Source: Deltaproteobacteria bacterium (GTDB lineage: Bacteria; Myxococcota_A; Polyangia; Polyangiales; JADJMO01). Taken from it: a DNA stretch of 64,000 nucleotides. Under the pieces are notes generated by a model that saw only the letters and a list, made by a program, of their open reading frames with translations, was not told the origin of the DNA and did no database searches. A program made the position numbers and the translations under genes. Shown here piece by piece: positions 25,802 through 39,307 of the stretch (position 1 is the stretch's first letter; the number at the start of each line of letters is the position of its first letter). Location: assembly GCA_022843175.1 (NCBI GenBank), contig JALHOE010000004.1:49627-113626 (forward strand), read 5' to 3'.

Positions 25802-26564
25802 CGTTCTGCTCCTCCATCTCCTCTACGGGACGCTGGAGCGCGTCGATCGCTTCCTCGGCGGCGTGCATCTCGGCCTCGCGGCGCGAGCGACCGTCGCCGC
25901 GACCGAGCTCGCGACCGTTGGCGACCACCCGCGCGTGGAAGACTCGGTCGTGCACCGGCCCGCTCGGATCCTCGTGCTGATACACCGGCGGCGGGCCGCC
26001 CTCGCGCTGGACGATCTCCTGCAGCACGCTCTTCGCGTCCTTCACGCGCGCGTCGACGAGCCCCGACGCGGCGCCGGTGGCCCCGCGCACCGCCGCGGCG
26101 ATCGCCTCGCCGAGCGCGGCGTCGAGGAGCTCTTCGGCGAGCGGTAACCCGCCCGCGAGATAAGCGGCCGCGACCAACGCCTCGAACGCGTCTGCCAGCG
26201 TGCGCGCGCGCTCGCGACCTCCGCTCGCCGCCTCGCCGCGGCCGAGTCGGATCGCCGAGCCGAGATCGATGGTGCGCGCCGCGCGCGCGAGCGCGGCCTC
26301 GTTGACGGCGGTCGCCCGCGCTCGGGACAAGAGCCCCTCGTCCGCGGTCGGGAGCTGCTCGAACAGGCGGTGGGTGACGATCAGCTCGAGGACGGCGTCC
26401 CCCAGGAGCTCGAGGCGCTGATTGTCGCGGCCACGCGCCGACGGGTGCTCGTTAACCCAGGTGCGGTGGGTCAGCGCCTCGGTCAGGAGCACGCGCGCGC
26501 TCACGGGATCGGCAGCGTGCTCGATCAACCGCGCGAGCGCAGGGGGCAGGACCTCTTCCGTCAC
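25788..26564 (-). CDS. rnc: ribonuclease III
   Basis: 258 residues from GTG 26564. The catalytic signature is NQRLELLGDAVLELIVTHRLF (about residue 49), matching the RNase III box ERLEFLGDAVL with its magnesium-binding acidic residues; the second acidic set lies in LADAFEALVAAAYLAGG. The C-terminal domain (about 170-245) is a double-stranded-RNA-binding fold, with DAKSVLQEIVQREGGPPPVYQ and GDGRSRREAEMHAAEEAIDAL. It processes rRNA and other duplex RNA in the cytoplasm. The usual neighbour era is not present; instead it leads a three-gene operon with two proteins of unknown role. Confidence 0.93.
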   Translation of the reverse strand: MTEEVLPPALARLIEHAADPVSARVLLTEALTHRTWVNEHPSARGRDNQRLELLGDAVLELIVTHRLFEQLPTADEGLLSRARATAVNEAALARAARTIDLGSAIRLGRGEAASGGRERARTLADAFEALVAAAYLAGGLPLAEELLDAALGEAIAAAVRGATGAASGLVDARVKDAKSVLQEIVQREGGPPPVYQHEDPSGPVHDRVFHARVVANGRELGRGDGRSRREAEMHAAEEAIDALQRPVEEMEEQNDGST

Positions 26565-26737
26565 GAGGGGGCGATTGTAATGCAGGGTCGAGGTTTCTCG
26601 CGCCCCGACGCGTGCACATTGGGTGCTCGGCCGTTGAAATTGTGGGCAATGCCCGAGCGGAACGCGACGGCCGGCAGCTTGCTTGGGTTCTGGTCGTGGC
26701 GTTCTCCGAGCTCCCCTCCCCCCCGCGTCCGAGCGGT

Positions 26738-27547
26738 ATGCAAGGCAGGGCCGACGGCGCGAAGCCGCCGAGCATGTTCCGCCTGCTCGTGGGGACGTAC
26801 CTGCCCTTCGTGCTCTCCGCGCTCTGGGCCGCGGTGGTCATCCGGCTCATCGCGCGCGATCCGCGGTACGCGATCCCGATCGCGATCGCCGCGCTGATCT
26901 GGATCGTGCCCCTCGCGATCTCACGGATGCGCCAGCGCCGCCTACTGCTCCGCGGCAACGTGCCCGAGGTGCTCGAGGCCTGGGCGCCGATGCTCGCCAC
27001 GACGCCCTACCCCGAGACGCTGCAGCCGCTCTTGATCGCCACCGCGTACGCCGCGAACGGTTGGGTCGAACAGGCCCGCGAGGCCGCGCGACGCGCCCAC
27101 AAGGGCGAGGCATGGATGGCGGCCGAGGAGCAGCGACGCATCGTCGAGACGTTGCTCGAGTCGTTCGACGGCGATCGCGAGCGCGCGGTGCGCCTGGCGA
27201 CCGAGCTCTCCGACGTTCCGCTCCCGCCGGTCGGTGTGTTTCTCAGGCGGCGCATCTCGGCCCTTCGCGCGGGCCTGGGCGCGCTCGCGCGAGCCTTCGC
27301 GCGGACTCCGAACCCCGGCGACCGCCGCATCCTCATGGCCGCCGCGAAGTCGAGCCCGCTCTTCCACTGGGCGTTCTCCTACGCCGCGGCCGTCGTCGCC
27401 GTCGACGAGGGCGACGCGAGGTCGGCGCGGCGGGCGATCCTCGGCGCGCCGAACTGGCCCTCGACGAGCGTGTTCCACGGCTTCCACCGCGAGATCGAGC
27501 AGCAGCTCGAGCGAATCGAGGCGATCAAGCGCGCGTCAGCGCACTGA
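26738..27547 (+). CDS. membrane-anchored protein with TPR-like helical repeats
   Basis: 269 residues from ATG 26738 (an ATG at 26774, MFRLLVGTY, is an alternative). Two hydrophobic segments, about residues 15-35 and 45-61, are followed by a long helical Ala/Glu/Arg-rich domain with pairs of helices resembling TPR repeats (for example PYPETLQPLLIATAYAANGWVEQAREAARRA). No named family is recognised. It converges on boxR; its stop overlaps the end of boxR by 23 bp. Confidence 0.6.
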   Translation: MQGRADGAKPPSMFRLLVGTYLPFVLSALWAAVVIRLIARDPRYAIPIAIAALIWIVPLAISRMRQRRLLLRGNVPEVLEAWAPMLATTPYPETLQPLLIATAYAANGWVEQAREAARRAHKGEAWMAAEEQRRIVETLLESFDGDRERAVRLATELSDVPLPPVGVFLRRRISALRAGLGALARAFARTPNPGDRRILMAAAKSSPLFHWAFSYAAAVVAVDEGDARSARRAILGAPNWPSTSVFHGFHREIEQQLERIEAIKRASAH

Positions 27548-28253
27548 CCGCGCCGTCGATCCCGAGCGCGTCGGTGTCCAGCGTGACGTCGGCGCGCGCG
27601 TACTTCGGCTTGCGGCGTTCGAGGAGCGCGGCCAGCTCCGCCTTGGCGTTCTGCCGGTTCGCCATCGGCCGACGATCGCCCTGAGCGACGACGCGCGACC
27701 AGTGCGAGTCGGGGGACGCCTGCAACCACACGGTCGTCGCGCTGGAGCGGAGCAGGCCGAAGGTCTCGTCGTCCATGACGATCGAGCCGCCGGTCGCGAT
27801 GACGCACGGCTCGTCGAGCACCCTCCGCAACGCCGCGCGCTCGAGCTCGCGGTAGCGCGCCTCGCCGTGCATCTCGAAGATCTCGCGCAGCGAGAGGCCC
27901 GCCGCGCGCTCGACCTCGGCGTCGAGCTCGACGAACGGGACGCGGAGGCGCTTCGCGAGCTTCTTGCCGATCGTGCTCTTGCCGGCGCCGCGGAGGCCGA
28001 GGAGCGCGATCGGCCGGCCCGCGTCGCGCGCGCGTCGCGCCTCGTCGTCGAGCAGCGACGAGGCCGTGGTCCCGAGCGCGACGGCCACGTCGTGCAGCCG
28101 CAGCACCGAGATGTTGCCGCGTCCGGCCTCGAGGTCGGCGAGGAAGCGCGTGCTCACGCCCGCTCGCTTGGAGAGGTCCGCGAGCGTCAGCCCGCGCTCG
28201 GAGCGACGCTCACGCACCGCACGCCCGAGCTCTTCCAGCAGGTGTTCGCGCAC
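27525..28253 (-). CDS. boxR: BoxR: HTH regulator with shikimate-kinase-like domain, controls the benzoyl-CoA epoxide pathway
   Basis: 242 residues from GTG 28253. Residues about 1-70 are an XRE-type helix-turn-helix (LTLADLSKRAGVSTRFLADLEAGRGNISVLRLHDVAVALG). Residues about 80-242 are a shikimate-kinase-like P-loop domain with GLRGAGKSTIGKKLA (Walker A) and FVELDAEVE. This two-domain arrangement is that of BoxR/BzdR regulators, in which the kinase-like domain senses benzoyl-CoA and no kinase activity is needed. It is divergent from boxC-boxB, and the intervening 74 bp hold two palindromes that fit operator sites. I infer repression relieved by benzoyl-CoA, as described for BoxR in other bacteria. 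Confidence 0.9.
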   Translation of the reverse strand: MREHLLEELGRAVRERRSERGLTLADLSKRAGVSTRFLADLEAGRGNISVLRLHDVAVALGTTASSLLDDEARRARDAGRPIALLGLRGAGKSTIGKKLAKRLRVPFVELDAEVERAAGLSLREIFEMHGEARYRELERAALRRVLDEPCVIATGGSIVMDDETFGLLRSSATTVWLQASPDSHWSRVVAQGDRRPMANRQNAKAELAALLERRKPKYARADVTLDTDALGIDGAVSALTRA

Positions 28254-28259
28254 GGATCG

Positions 28260-28271
28260 GCAGTATACTGC
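28260..28271. promoter_or_regulatory. candidate BoxR operator 1 (GCAGTATACTGC)
   Basis: Perfect 12-base palindrome, 6 bp upstream of the boxR start. It shares the form GCA-N6-TGC with a second palindrome whose centre is 31 bp away, about three helical turns. BoxR/BzdR sites in other bacteria are reported as TGCA-type half-sites, which fits in general form. Binding is inferred only. Confidence 0.6.
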
Positions 28272-28290
28272 ATGCCCTGAAGCCGGACCA

Positions 28291-28302
28291 GCACTATAGT
28301 GC
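28291..28302. promoter_or_regulatory. candidate BoxR operator 2 (GCACTATAGTGC)
   Basis: Perfect 12-base palindrome (14 bases with the flanking A and T), 25 bp upstream of the boxC start. Together with the palindrome at 28260-28271 it covers the only space available for both divergent promoters, so a dimer or tetramer bound here would block both. TATAGT inside it resembles a -10 box. Confidence 0.6.
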
Positions 28303-28327
28303 TTGCTCCCTGGCCGGCCCCGATCCA

Positions 28328-31434
<3,107 letters not shown>

Positions 31435-31447
31435 GCGAACCACGGGG

Positions 31448-31467
31448 CCGCGGGCATAAGCCCGCGG
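31448..31467 (+). terminator. GC-rich hairpin after boxB
   Basis: CCGCGGGC (31448-31455) and GCCCGCGG (31460-31467) form a perfect eight-base stem with an ATAA loop, 13 bases after the boxB stop. No T tract follows, so it would be a weak or factor-aided terminator, or simply stabilise the mRNA end. Confidence 0.5.
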
Positions 31468-31580
31468 TCGCCCGAGGCCAGAGCCGCGCGCGTCAGCGAG
31501 CGGGCGTCGCAGGTGCTCGAGCACGCCGAGAACGACAGTCCTCGTGCCCGCGGCGCGCCGATATGCCATTGTCGTACGCA

Positions 31581-32141
31581 ATGGAGCTTCGCCTCGCGCT
31601 CGTGCTCGTAGTGATCTCGGGTTGCTCGGACCCTGCGACCGACCAGGGGGCGAGCCAGGCAGACACCGGGGCGACCCTCGACTCCGCGCCCGCCGCGCCC
31701 GACTGGCCGGCGGACTACGCGACGCTCGAGCAACAGATCCTCGAAGAGACGAATCGGCGACGCGCCGCCGGCGCGAGCTGTGGCACCAAGGGCACCTTCG
31801 GCCCCGCCCCGCCGCTCGTGATGCATCCCCTGCTCACGGCGGCCGCGCGCAAGCACAGCGAGGACATGGCGACGCGCAACTTCTTCTCTCACAACACGCC
31901 CGAGGGCACGACGCCGTTCGATCGGATGAAGGCTGCGGGCTACGCGGGGTCGACGATGGGAGAGAACATCGCGGCGGGGAACGCGACCGCGGCGAAGACG
32001 ATGGAGCAGTGGATGTCGAGCGACGGCCACTGCGCGAACATCATGAGCCCGAAGTACACGCAGCTCGGCGTCGGGTACTTCCCGAACCCGAGCTCGAAGC
32101 TGCGGCACTACTGGACGCAGAACTTCGGCGCAGGCGGCTGA
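31581..32141 (+). CDS. CAP/SCP-domain lipoprotein
   Basis: 186 residues from ATG 31581 (31563 is an alternative six codons upstream). The signal peptide ends in a lipobox (VVISGC). After an acidic linker, residues about 48-186 form a CAP (SCP/PR-1-like) domain: ILEETNRRRAAGASC, HPLLTAAARKHSEDMATRNFFSHNTPEGTTPFDRMKAAGY, GENIAAGNATAAKTMEQWMSSDGHCANIMSP and YWTQNFGAG, containing the usual His and Glu of the cleft. Many myxobacteria carry CAP-domain surface proteins; roles range from lipid binding to proteolysis and are mostly unproven. Confidence 0.85.
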   Translation: MELRLALVLVVISGCSDPATDQGASQADTGATLDSAPAAPDWPADYATLEQQILEETNRRRAAGASCGTKGTFGPAPPLVMHPLLTAAARKHSEDMATRNFFSHNTPEGTTPFDRMKAAGYAGSTMGENIAAGNATAAKTMEQWMSSDGHCANIMSPKYTQLGVGYFPNPSSKLRHYWTQNFGAGG

Positions 32142-32236
32142 GTCGCGAGCGTAGGTGGGTAACCGCAGCGCGCCGCGCGACTTCGTCGGGTTTGGTGATC
32201 GCGTGCCCCGTTTCGAATGCGACCCGATAGAGCTGG

Positions 32237-32857
32237 TCATTTCTCGTGGTCGGCGGCCAGGGCCTGGACGATCCACTCGTGCAAGCGTGCTACCGCGTCG
32301 GGACGCCGAGGGACACGTGGAGTCAGAAACCAGTACGTGAGGCGCGAAGGCAGAGGGGAGCCGAACGGTGTCACCAGCAGACCGGACCGCCGCGCTGCGA
32401 CCGTCAGTGCGCGCCTTCCCAGCGCCACCCCATGCCCGGCGGTAGCCGCGTCGAGCGCTAGGTGAGCGTGGCTGAAGCGAGTTCCCCGAGTTGGCTCCGG
32501 ATGTTCGATCCCCGCGTGCGCGAACCACTCCGCCCAGCCCACGTGGGCAGGATGGTCGACCAGCACGTCATTGTGGAGCAGGTCGCACCGGCGCAGGTCG
32601 GCGGGCTCCCGTAGCCGGAGCCGCTCGGCGTAGCTCGGGCTGCACACCGGCGTGACCGCTTCGGCGAGCAGCTGCTCGGCCCGCAGTCCCGAGTACCCTC
32701 CGGGACCGAAGCGGATGCAGACATCGATCGCGCCCGAGCCGGGGTTCACCAGCTCGTCCAGGGCCGCGATGTGCACGTCGAGCTCGGGCGCCACCTCGCG
32801 CAAGGACCTGAGGTGAGGGACGAGCCACCGGATGGCGTGTTGCTCGTCGGCGGCCAT
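32237..32857 (-). pseudogene. LysR-type regulator fragment: effector domain only
   Basis: About 206 residues with the C-terminal effector-binding half of a GcvA-like LysR regulator: AIRWLVPHLRSLREVAPELDVHI, SGAIDVCIRFGPGGYSGL, TPVCSPSYAERLRLREPADL and GVALGRRALTVAARRSGLLVTPF. The winged helix-turn-helix and linker helix (normally residues 1-85) are absent: the segment that should hold them is occupied by the stop region of the separate winged-helix gene at 32928. An ATG at 32857 could start a shortened protein but has no ribosome binding site. Either a remnant or an effector domain working in trans; a remnant is more likely. It marks the downstream end of the lower-GC block. Confidence 0.6.
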
Positions 32858-32927
32858 GACGCCCCGATGGCGTTCCTCGGCGACGTCGTCGCGCGCGCGC
32901 CTGCACGGCGTCGATAGCAGGTGGGAC

Positions 32928-33284
32928 TCAGCGGGTGACGAGGTCCAGTAAAGCGCGCACGCGACGATGGCGTTCCACCGGATGGCGGAGGGGCAGATCA
33001 GCGCGCACGCGGTAGCGATTGCGCCGGCCCTCGCGGGTTCTCTCGAGATAGCCCGCAACCTCGAGGTCGGCGACAATGCGCTGGACGGCGCGCTCGGTGA
33101 TCCCGACCAGGGTCGCCACATCGCGCATTCGGGCCTCGGGCTCCTTCGCGATGCACAGCAGCACGTGCGCGTGGTTCGTGAGAAAGGTCCAAGGCGGCGA
33201 TGGCTCGACCACGGCGGGCGCACGGGCAACCCCGTCGCGGACCAGCCGTTTTCGGGAGGGCGTGGCCCTTAGAGCCCGAACCAT
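32928..33284 (-). CDS. winged-helix (MarR/ArsR-like) transcription regulator
   Basis: 118 residues from ATG 33284. Residues about 33-85 are a winged helix-turn-helix: [62 protein letters not shown], followed by [13 protein letters not shown]. Proteins with this opening are common in Actinobacteria and some Myxococcota as small regulators with unknown ligands. Its start overlaps the end of bioD by 16 bp, so it belongs to the same transcript as bioD, larB and carAB. Confidence 0.75.
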   Translation of the reverse strand: MVRALRATPSRKRLVRDGVARAPAVVEPSPPWTFLTNHAHVLLCIAKEPEARMRDVATLVGITERAVQRIVADLEVAGYLERTREGRRNRYRVRADLPLRHPVERHRRVRALLDLVTR

Positions 33285-33982
33285 CCGAGAACCTCCTTCA
33301 GAGACTGCGCGCCGACGGCCGGATCGCGGCTGCGAACCGCGAGGTGAACTGGAGCGGAGGTGAGCCCAGTGATCGCCCGCGCGTTGGACCCCGTCGAAGC
33401 GTCCGGGTGCTCGGGCGGGATGAGCACGACGCCGGTCGCGCGGACATCGTGCCACGAGAGCAGCTTCAACGCGGACACGGTATGGCTGATGGTGCCCAAC
33501 CGATCCTGAGCGACGACGAGCACGCGCGCGCCGAGATCACGGGCGAGATCGATGACGGTTTGGTTCCATGTTAGCGGCGATAGAACCCCGCCGGCGCCCT
33601 CGATGAGCGCGAGGTCCGAGCCGATCACGAGCGCGCGAAGCTCTCTCACGACGCCATTGTAGTCGAGAACCACTCCCTCGCGTTCGGCCGCTTCGGGTGG
33701 AGCCACCGGCTCTCTCAACCGGACGAGCGCCTCCGCCGGGGCTTGCTGACCCGAGGCCTCGGCAAGGACAACGCCGTCTTCCTGCGCTGCTCTCTGGCTG
33801 GAGCAGCCGGTCTCGAACGGTTTGATCGCGACGACCCTTCGGCCGGCCGCTCTCGCCGCTCGAGCGAGCGACGCCGTCGCCCATGTCTTTCCCACTCCCG
33901 TGTCCGTGCCTGTCACGACAACGACCGTCGGAGAACTCCAAGCGGACTGCGCACTGAAGTTCACGGGCTGCTCTCCGCCCAT
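33269..33982 (-). CDS. bioD: dethiobiotin synthetase-like protein
   Basis: 237 residues from ATG 33982. The P-loop [24 protein letters not shown], the KPFETGC loop with the CO2/DAPA-site lysine, and [10 protein letters not shown] are the signatures of BioD. The enzyme uses ATP and CO2 to close the ureido ring of dethiobiotin from 7,8-diaminopelargonate. No other biotin-synthesis gene is here. It overlaps the end of larB by 22 bp and is downstream of a biotin-carboxylase-like gene, which would need biotin, so the context is sensible. The base composition looks less GC-rich than in genes outside this block. Confidence 0.85.
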   Translation of the reverse strand: MGGEQPVNFSAQSAWSSPTVVVVTGTDTGVGKTWATASLARAARAAGRRVVAIKPFETGCSSQRAAQEDGVVLAEASGQQAPAEALVRLREPVAPPEAAEREGVVLDYNGVVRELRALVIGSDLALIEGAGGVLSPLTWNQTVIDLARDLGARVLVVAQDRLGTISHTVSALKLLSWHDVRATGVVLIPPEHPDASTGSNARAITGLTSAPVHLAVRSRDPAVGAQSLKEVLGWFGL

Positions 33983-34743
33983 GCGAATCGGTGCGCCGAC
34001 TGAAACATGCGAAGCGCGGCGAAGGCGGCCCCGAAGCCGTTATCGATGTTGCACACGCTCACTCCCGATGCGCAGCTCGTCAGCATGCCGAGCAAGGCCG
34101 CGACACCGCCGGCGCCCGCGCCATACCCTACCGAGGTCGGAACGGCGATGACGGGGATCGAGACGAGCCCGCCCACCACACTCGGGAGAGCGCCCTCCAT
34201 CCCGGCGATCACGATCGCGAGCGATGCGCGGTCGAACACGTCACGCCGCGCCCAGAGCCGATGCAATCCGGCGACGCCCACGTCGTACATCCGCTCGTAC
34301 GGGACGCCGAAGGCACGCAATGACTCGGCGCATTCTTCCGCCACACAGTGATCAGCAGTCCCCGCCGAAACCAGAGCGACCGGCCTCCCGCGGAGGCGGA
34401 CGATCGGCGTAACCTCCACTGTCGCCACGCGCGCTGCGGCGACGTGGCGCGTCTCGGGTACTTCGCGTGAGAGAAAGGCGGCTTGCTCCTCGTTGATACG
34501 CGTTACGAGCACATTCTGGCCGGTCCGGGTCAGCTCGCGAACGACGCCGGCGATCTGTTCGGCGGTCTTGCCGGGCGCGAAGACCACTTCCGACGCGCCC
34601 TGTCGGAGGGCGCGGTGATGATCGACGGTCGCGTAGCCGAGGTCGGCGAGGGGAAGGTCCCGGAGGAAAGCGAGCACTTGTTCGTTGTCGGCGCGACCTT
34701 CGCGCACGTCATCGAGCAGGGCGCGAAGCCGAGCTATGTCCAT
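33961..34743 (-). CDS. larB: LarB: pyridinium-3,5-biscarboxylic acid mononucleotide synthase
   Basis: 260 residues from ATG 34743. The PurE-like core is typical of LarB: LADLGYATVDHHRALRQGASEVVFAPGKTAEQI, VALVSAGTADHCVAEECAE, YDVGVAGLHRLW, IVIAGMEGALPSVVGGLV and VPTSVGYGAGAGGVAALLGML. LarB carboxylates the pyridine ring of nicotinic acid adenine dinucleotide with CO2/bicarbonate, the first step to the nickel-pincer cofactor of lactate racemase and related enzymes. larC, larE and a LarA-type racemase are not in the window, so it is an orphan here. It starts 4 bp after the carB stop. An ATG at 34770 inside carB is a less likely start. Confidence 0.9.
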   Translation of the reverse strand: MDIARLRALLDDVREGRADNEQVLAFLRDLPLADLGYATVDHHRALRQGASEVVFAPGKTAEQIAGVVRELTRTGQNVLVTRINEEQAAFLSREVPETRHVAAARVATVEVTPIVRLRGRPVALVSAGTADHCVAEECAESLRAFGVPYERMYDVGVAGLHRLWARRDVFDRASLAIVIAGMEGALPSVVGGLVSIPVIAVPTSVGYGAGAGGVAALLGMLTSCASGVSVCNIDNGFGAAFAALRMFQSAHRFAWAESSP

Positions 34744-34747
34744 GCAG

Positions 34748-37981
<3,234 letters not shown>

Positions 37982-39124
37982 TCAGCGCGCTCCCATCAGG
38001 GCAACGAAGCGGTCGAAGAGGGGTGCGAGGTCATGGGGGCCCGGCGCAGCTTCTGGATGGCCCTGGAAGCCGAAGGCGGGGGCATCGCGGAGGGCGATCC
38101 CCTGGTTGGAGCCGTCGAAAAGCGAGCGATGGGTGACGCGGACGCGGGCGGGAAGGGTGGCCTCATCGACCGCGAACCCATGGTTCTGCGATGTGAGCAT
38201 GACGCGGCCGGTGTCGAGGTCCTGGACGGGGTGGTTCGTGCCGTGATGACCGAACTTCATCTTCAACGTCCGGCCCCCAATGGCGAGCGCGAGCAGTTGA
38301 TGACCAAGACAGACCCCGAAGGTCGGTATCCGGGCGTCGACGAGCGCGCGGACAGCCGCAATGGCGGAACCGCATGCCGAAGGATCGCCTGGTCCGTTGG
38401 AAAGGAGCACGCCATCGGGAGCGAGCGCCATCACATCGCTTGCCGACGTGCCGGCCGGCACCACGGTCACCCTACAGCCCTGATCTACCAAGCGACGAAG
38501 GATCGTTCGCTTTACGCCGAAGTCATACGCAACGACGTGGTGCTTCGGCTCGGCGCGCGCATTCGCGGCGCCCGCGACGTCGAGCGACCCCTCGCGCCAA
38601 ACGTACGGCGAACGGGTGGAGACGCCTTTGGCCAGATCGACTCCGGATAGCCCCGGGAACGAGCGGGCGAAGGCCAAGACCGCATCGAGATCTGGAGCAT
38701 CCTTCTCGCTTGCCCCTGCCCACAGCGCTCCCCCCTGCGAGCCACGCTCGCGGAGCCGCCGTGTGAGCTTTCGCGTATCGACGTCGGCGATAGCGATCAC
38801 CCCTCGCGCTCTGAGCCAGTTGGGCAGATTGAACTTGCTACGCCAATTGCTTGCCCGCCCTGGGACGTCGCGGACGATCAGCCCAGCGGCGGCGACCCCC
38901 GTCGATTCATCGTCCTCATCGGTGCAGCCCGTGTTGCCGACGTGCGGCTGGGTCAGCACGACCAATTGTCGCGCGTAAGACGGATCTGTCACGACCTCCT
39001 GGTAGCCCGTCATGGCAGTGTTGAAGACAGCCTCGCCACTCGACATGCCAGCAGCGCCGACCGATATGCCTCCGAACACGGAGCCGTCGGCGAGGACCAG
39101 GACTGCGGGAAGCACCTTCCTCAC
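37982..39124 (-). CDS. carA: carbamoyl-phosphate synthase, small (glutaminase) subunit
   Basis: 380 residues if read from GTG 39124, the usual CarA length; ATG 39211 (409 residues) is an alternative that adds an unusual extension. The N-terminal domain shows [20 protein letters not shown] and [17 protein letters not shown]; the class I glutamine amidotransferase domain shows [13 protein letters not shown], the nucleophile elbow [16 protein letters not shown] and [14 protein letters not shown] with catalytic His and Glu. It supplies ammonia from glutamine to CarB. The gene touches carB (37982/37981) and lies downstream of the biotin-carboxylase-like gene. Confidence 0.95.
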   Translation of the reverse strand: MRKVLPAVLVLADGSVFGGISVGAAGMSSGEAVFNTAMTGYQEVVTDPSYARQLVVLTQPHVGNTGCTDEDDESTGVAAAGLIVRDVPGRASNWRSKFNLPNWLRARGVIAIADVDTRKLTRRLRERGSQGGALWAGASEKDAPDLDAVLAFARSFPGLSGVDLAKGVSTRSPYVWREGSLDVAGAANARAEPKHHVVAYDFGVKRTILRRLVDQGCRVTVVPAGTSASDVMALAPDGVLLSNGPGDPSACGSAIAAVRALVDARIPTFGVCLGHQLLALAIGGRTLKMKFGHHGTNHPVQDLDTGRVMLTSQNHGFAVDEATLPARVRVTHRSLFDGSNQGIALRDAPAFGFQGHPEAAPGPHDLAPLFDRFVALMGAR

Positions 39125-39307
39125 CGCGACGTGCCCCGCGGCCGGCCCGAACACGACGCGTTCTGATAGTTCATTCGCGCGTTCTCGAGCCAACGGTGCG
39201 ACATGCGCCATACAATACGCGACACCGGTGTCGTACGTCAAGCGCGCCGCGCGGAGAGCGCTCGCAGTGCCGTCGCGCCAGTACCCGGCGAAGATCCCCG
39301 CACTAAA

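Noticed and set aside
27525..28253. Considered as a shikimate kinase of the aromatic amino acid pathway (aroK)
   Set aside because: The N-terminal helix-turn-helix and the divergent boxCB genes fit BoxR much better.
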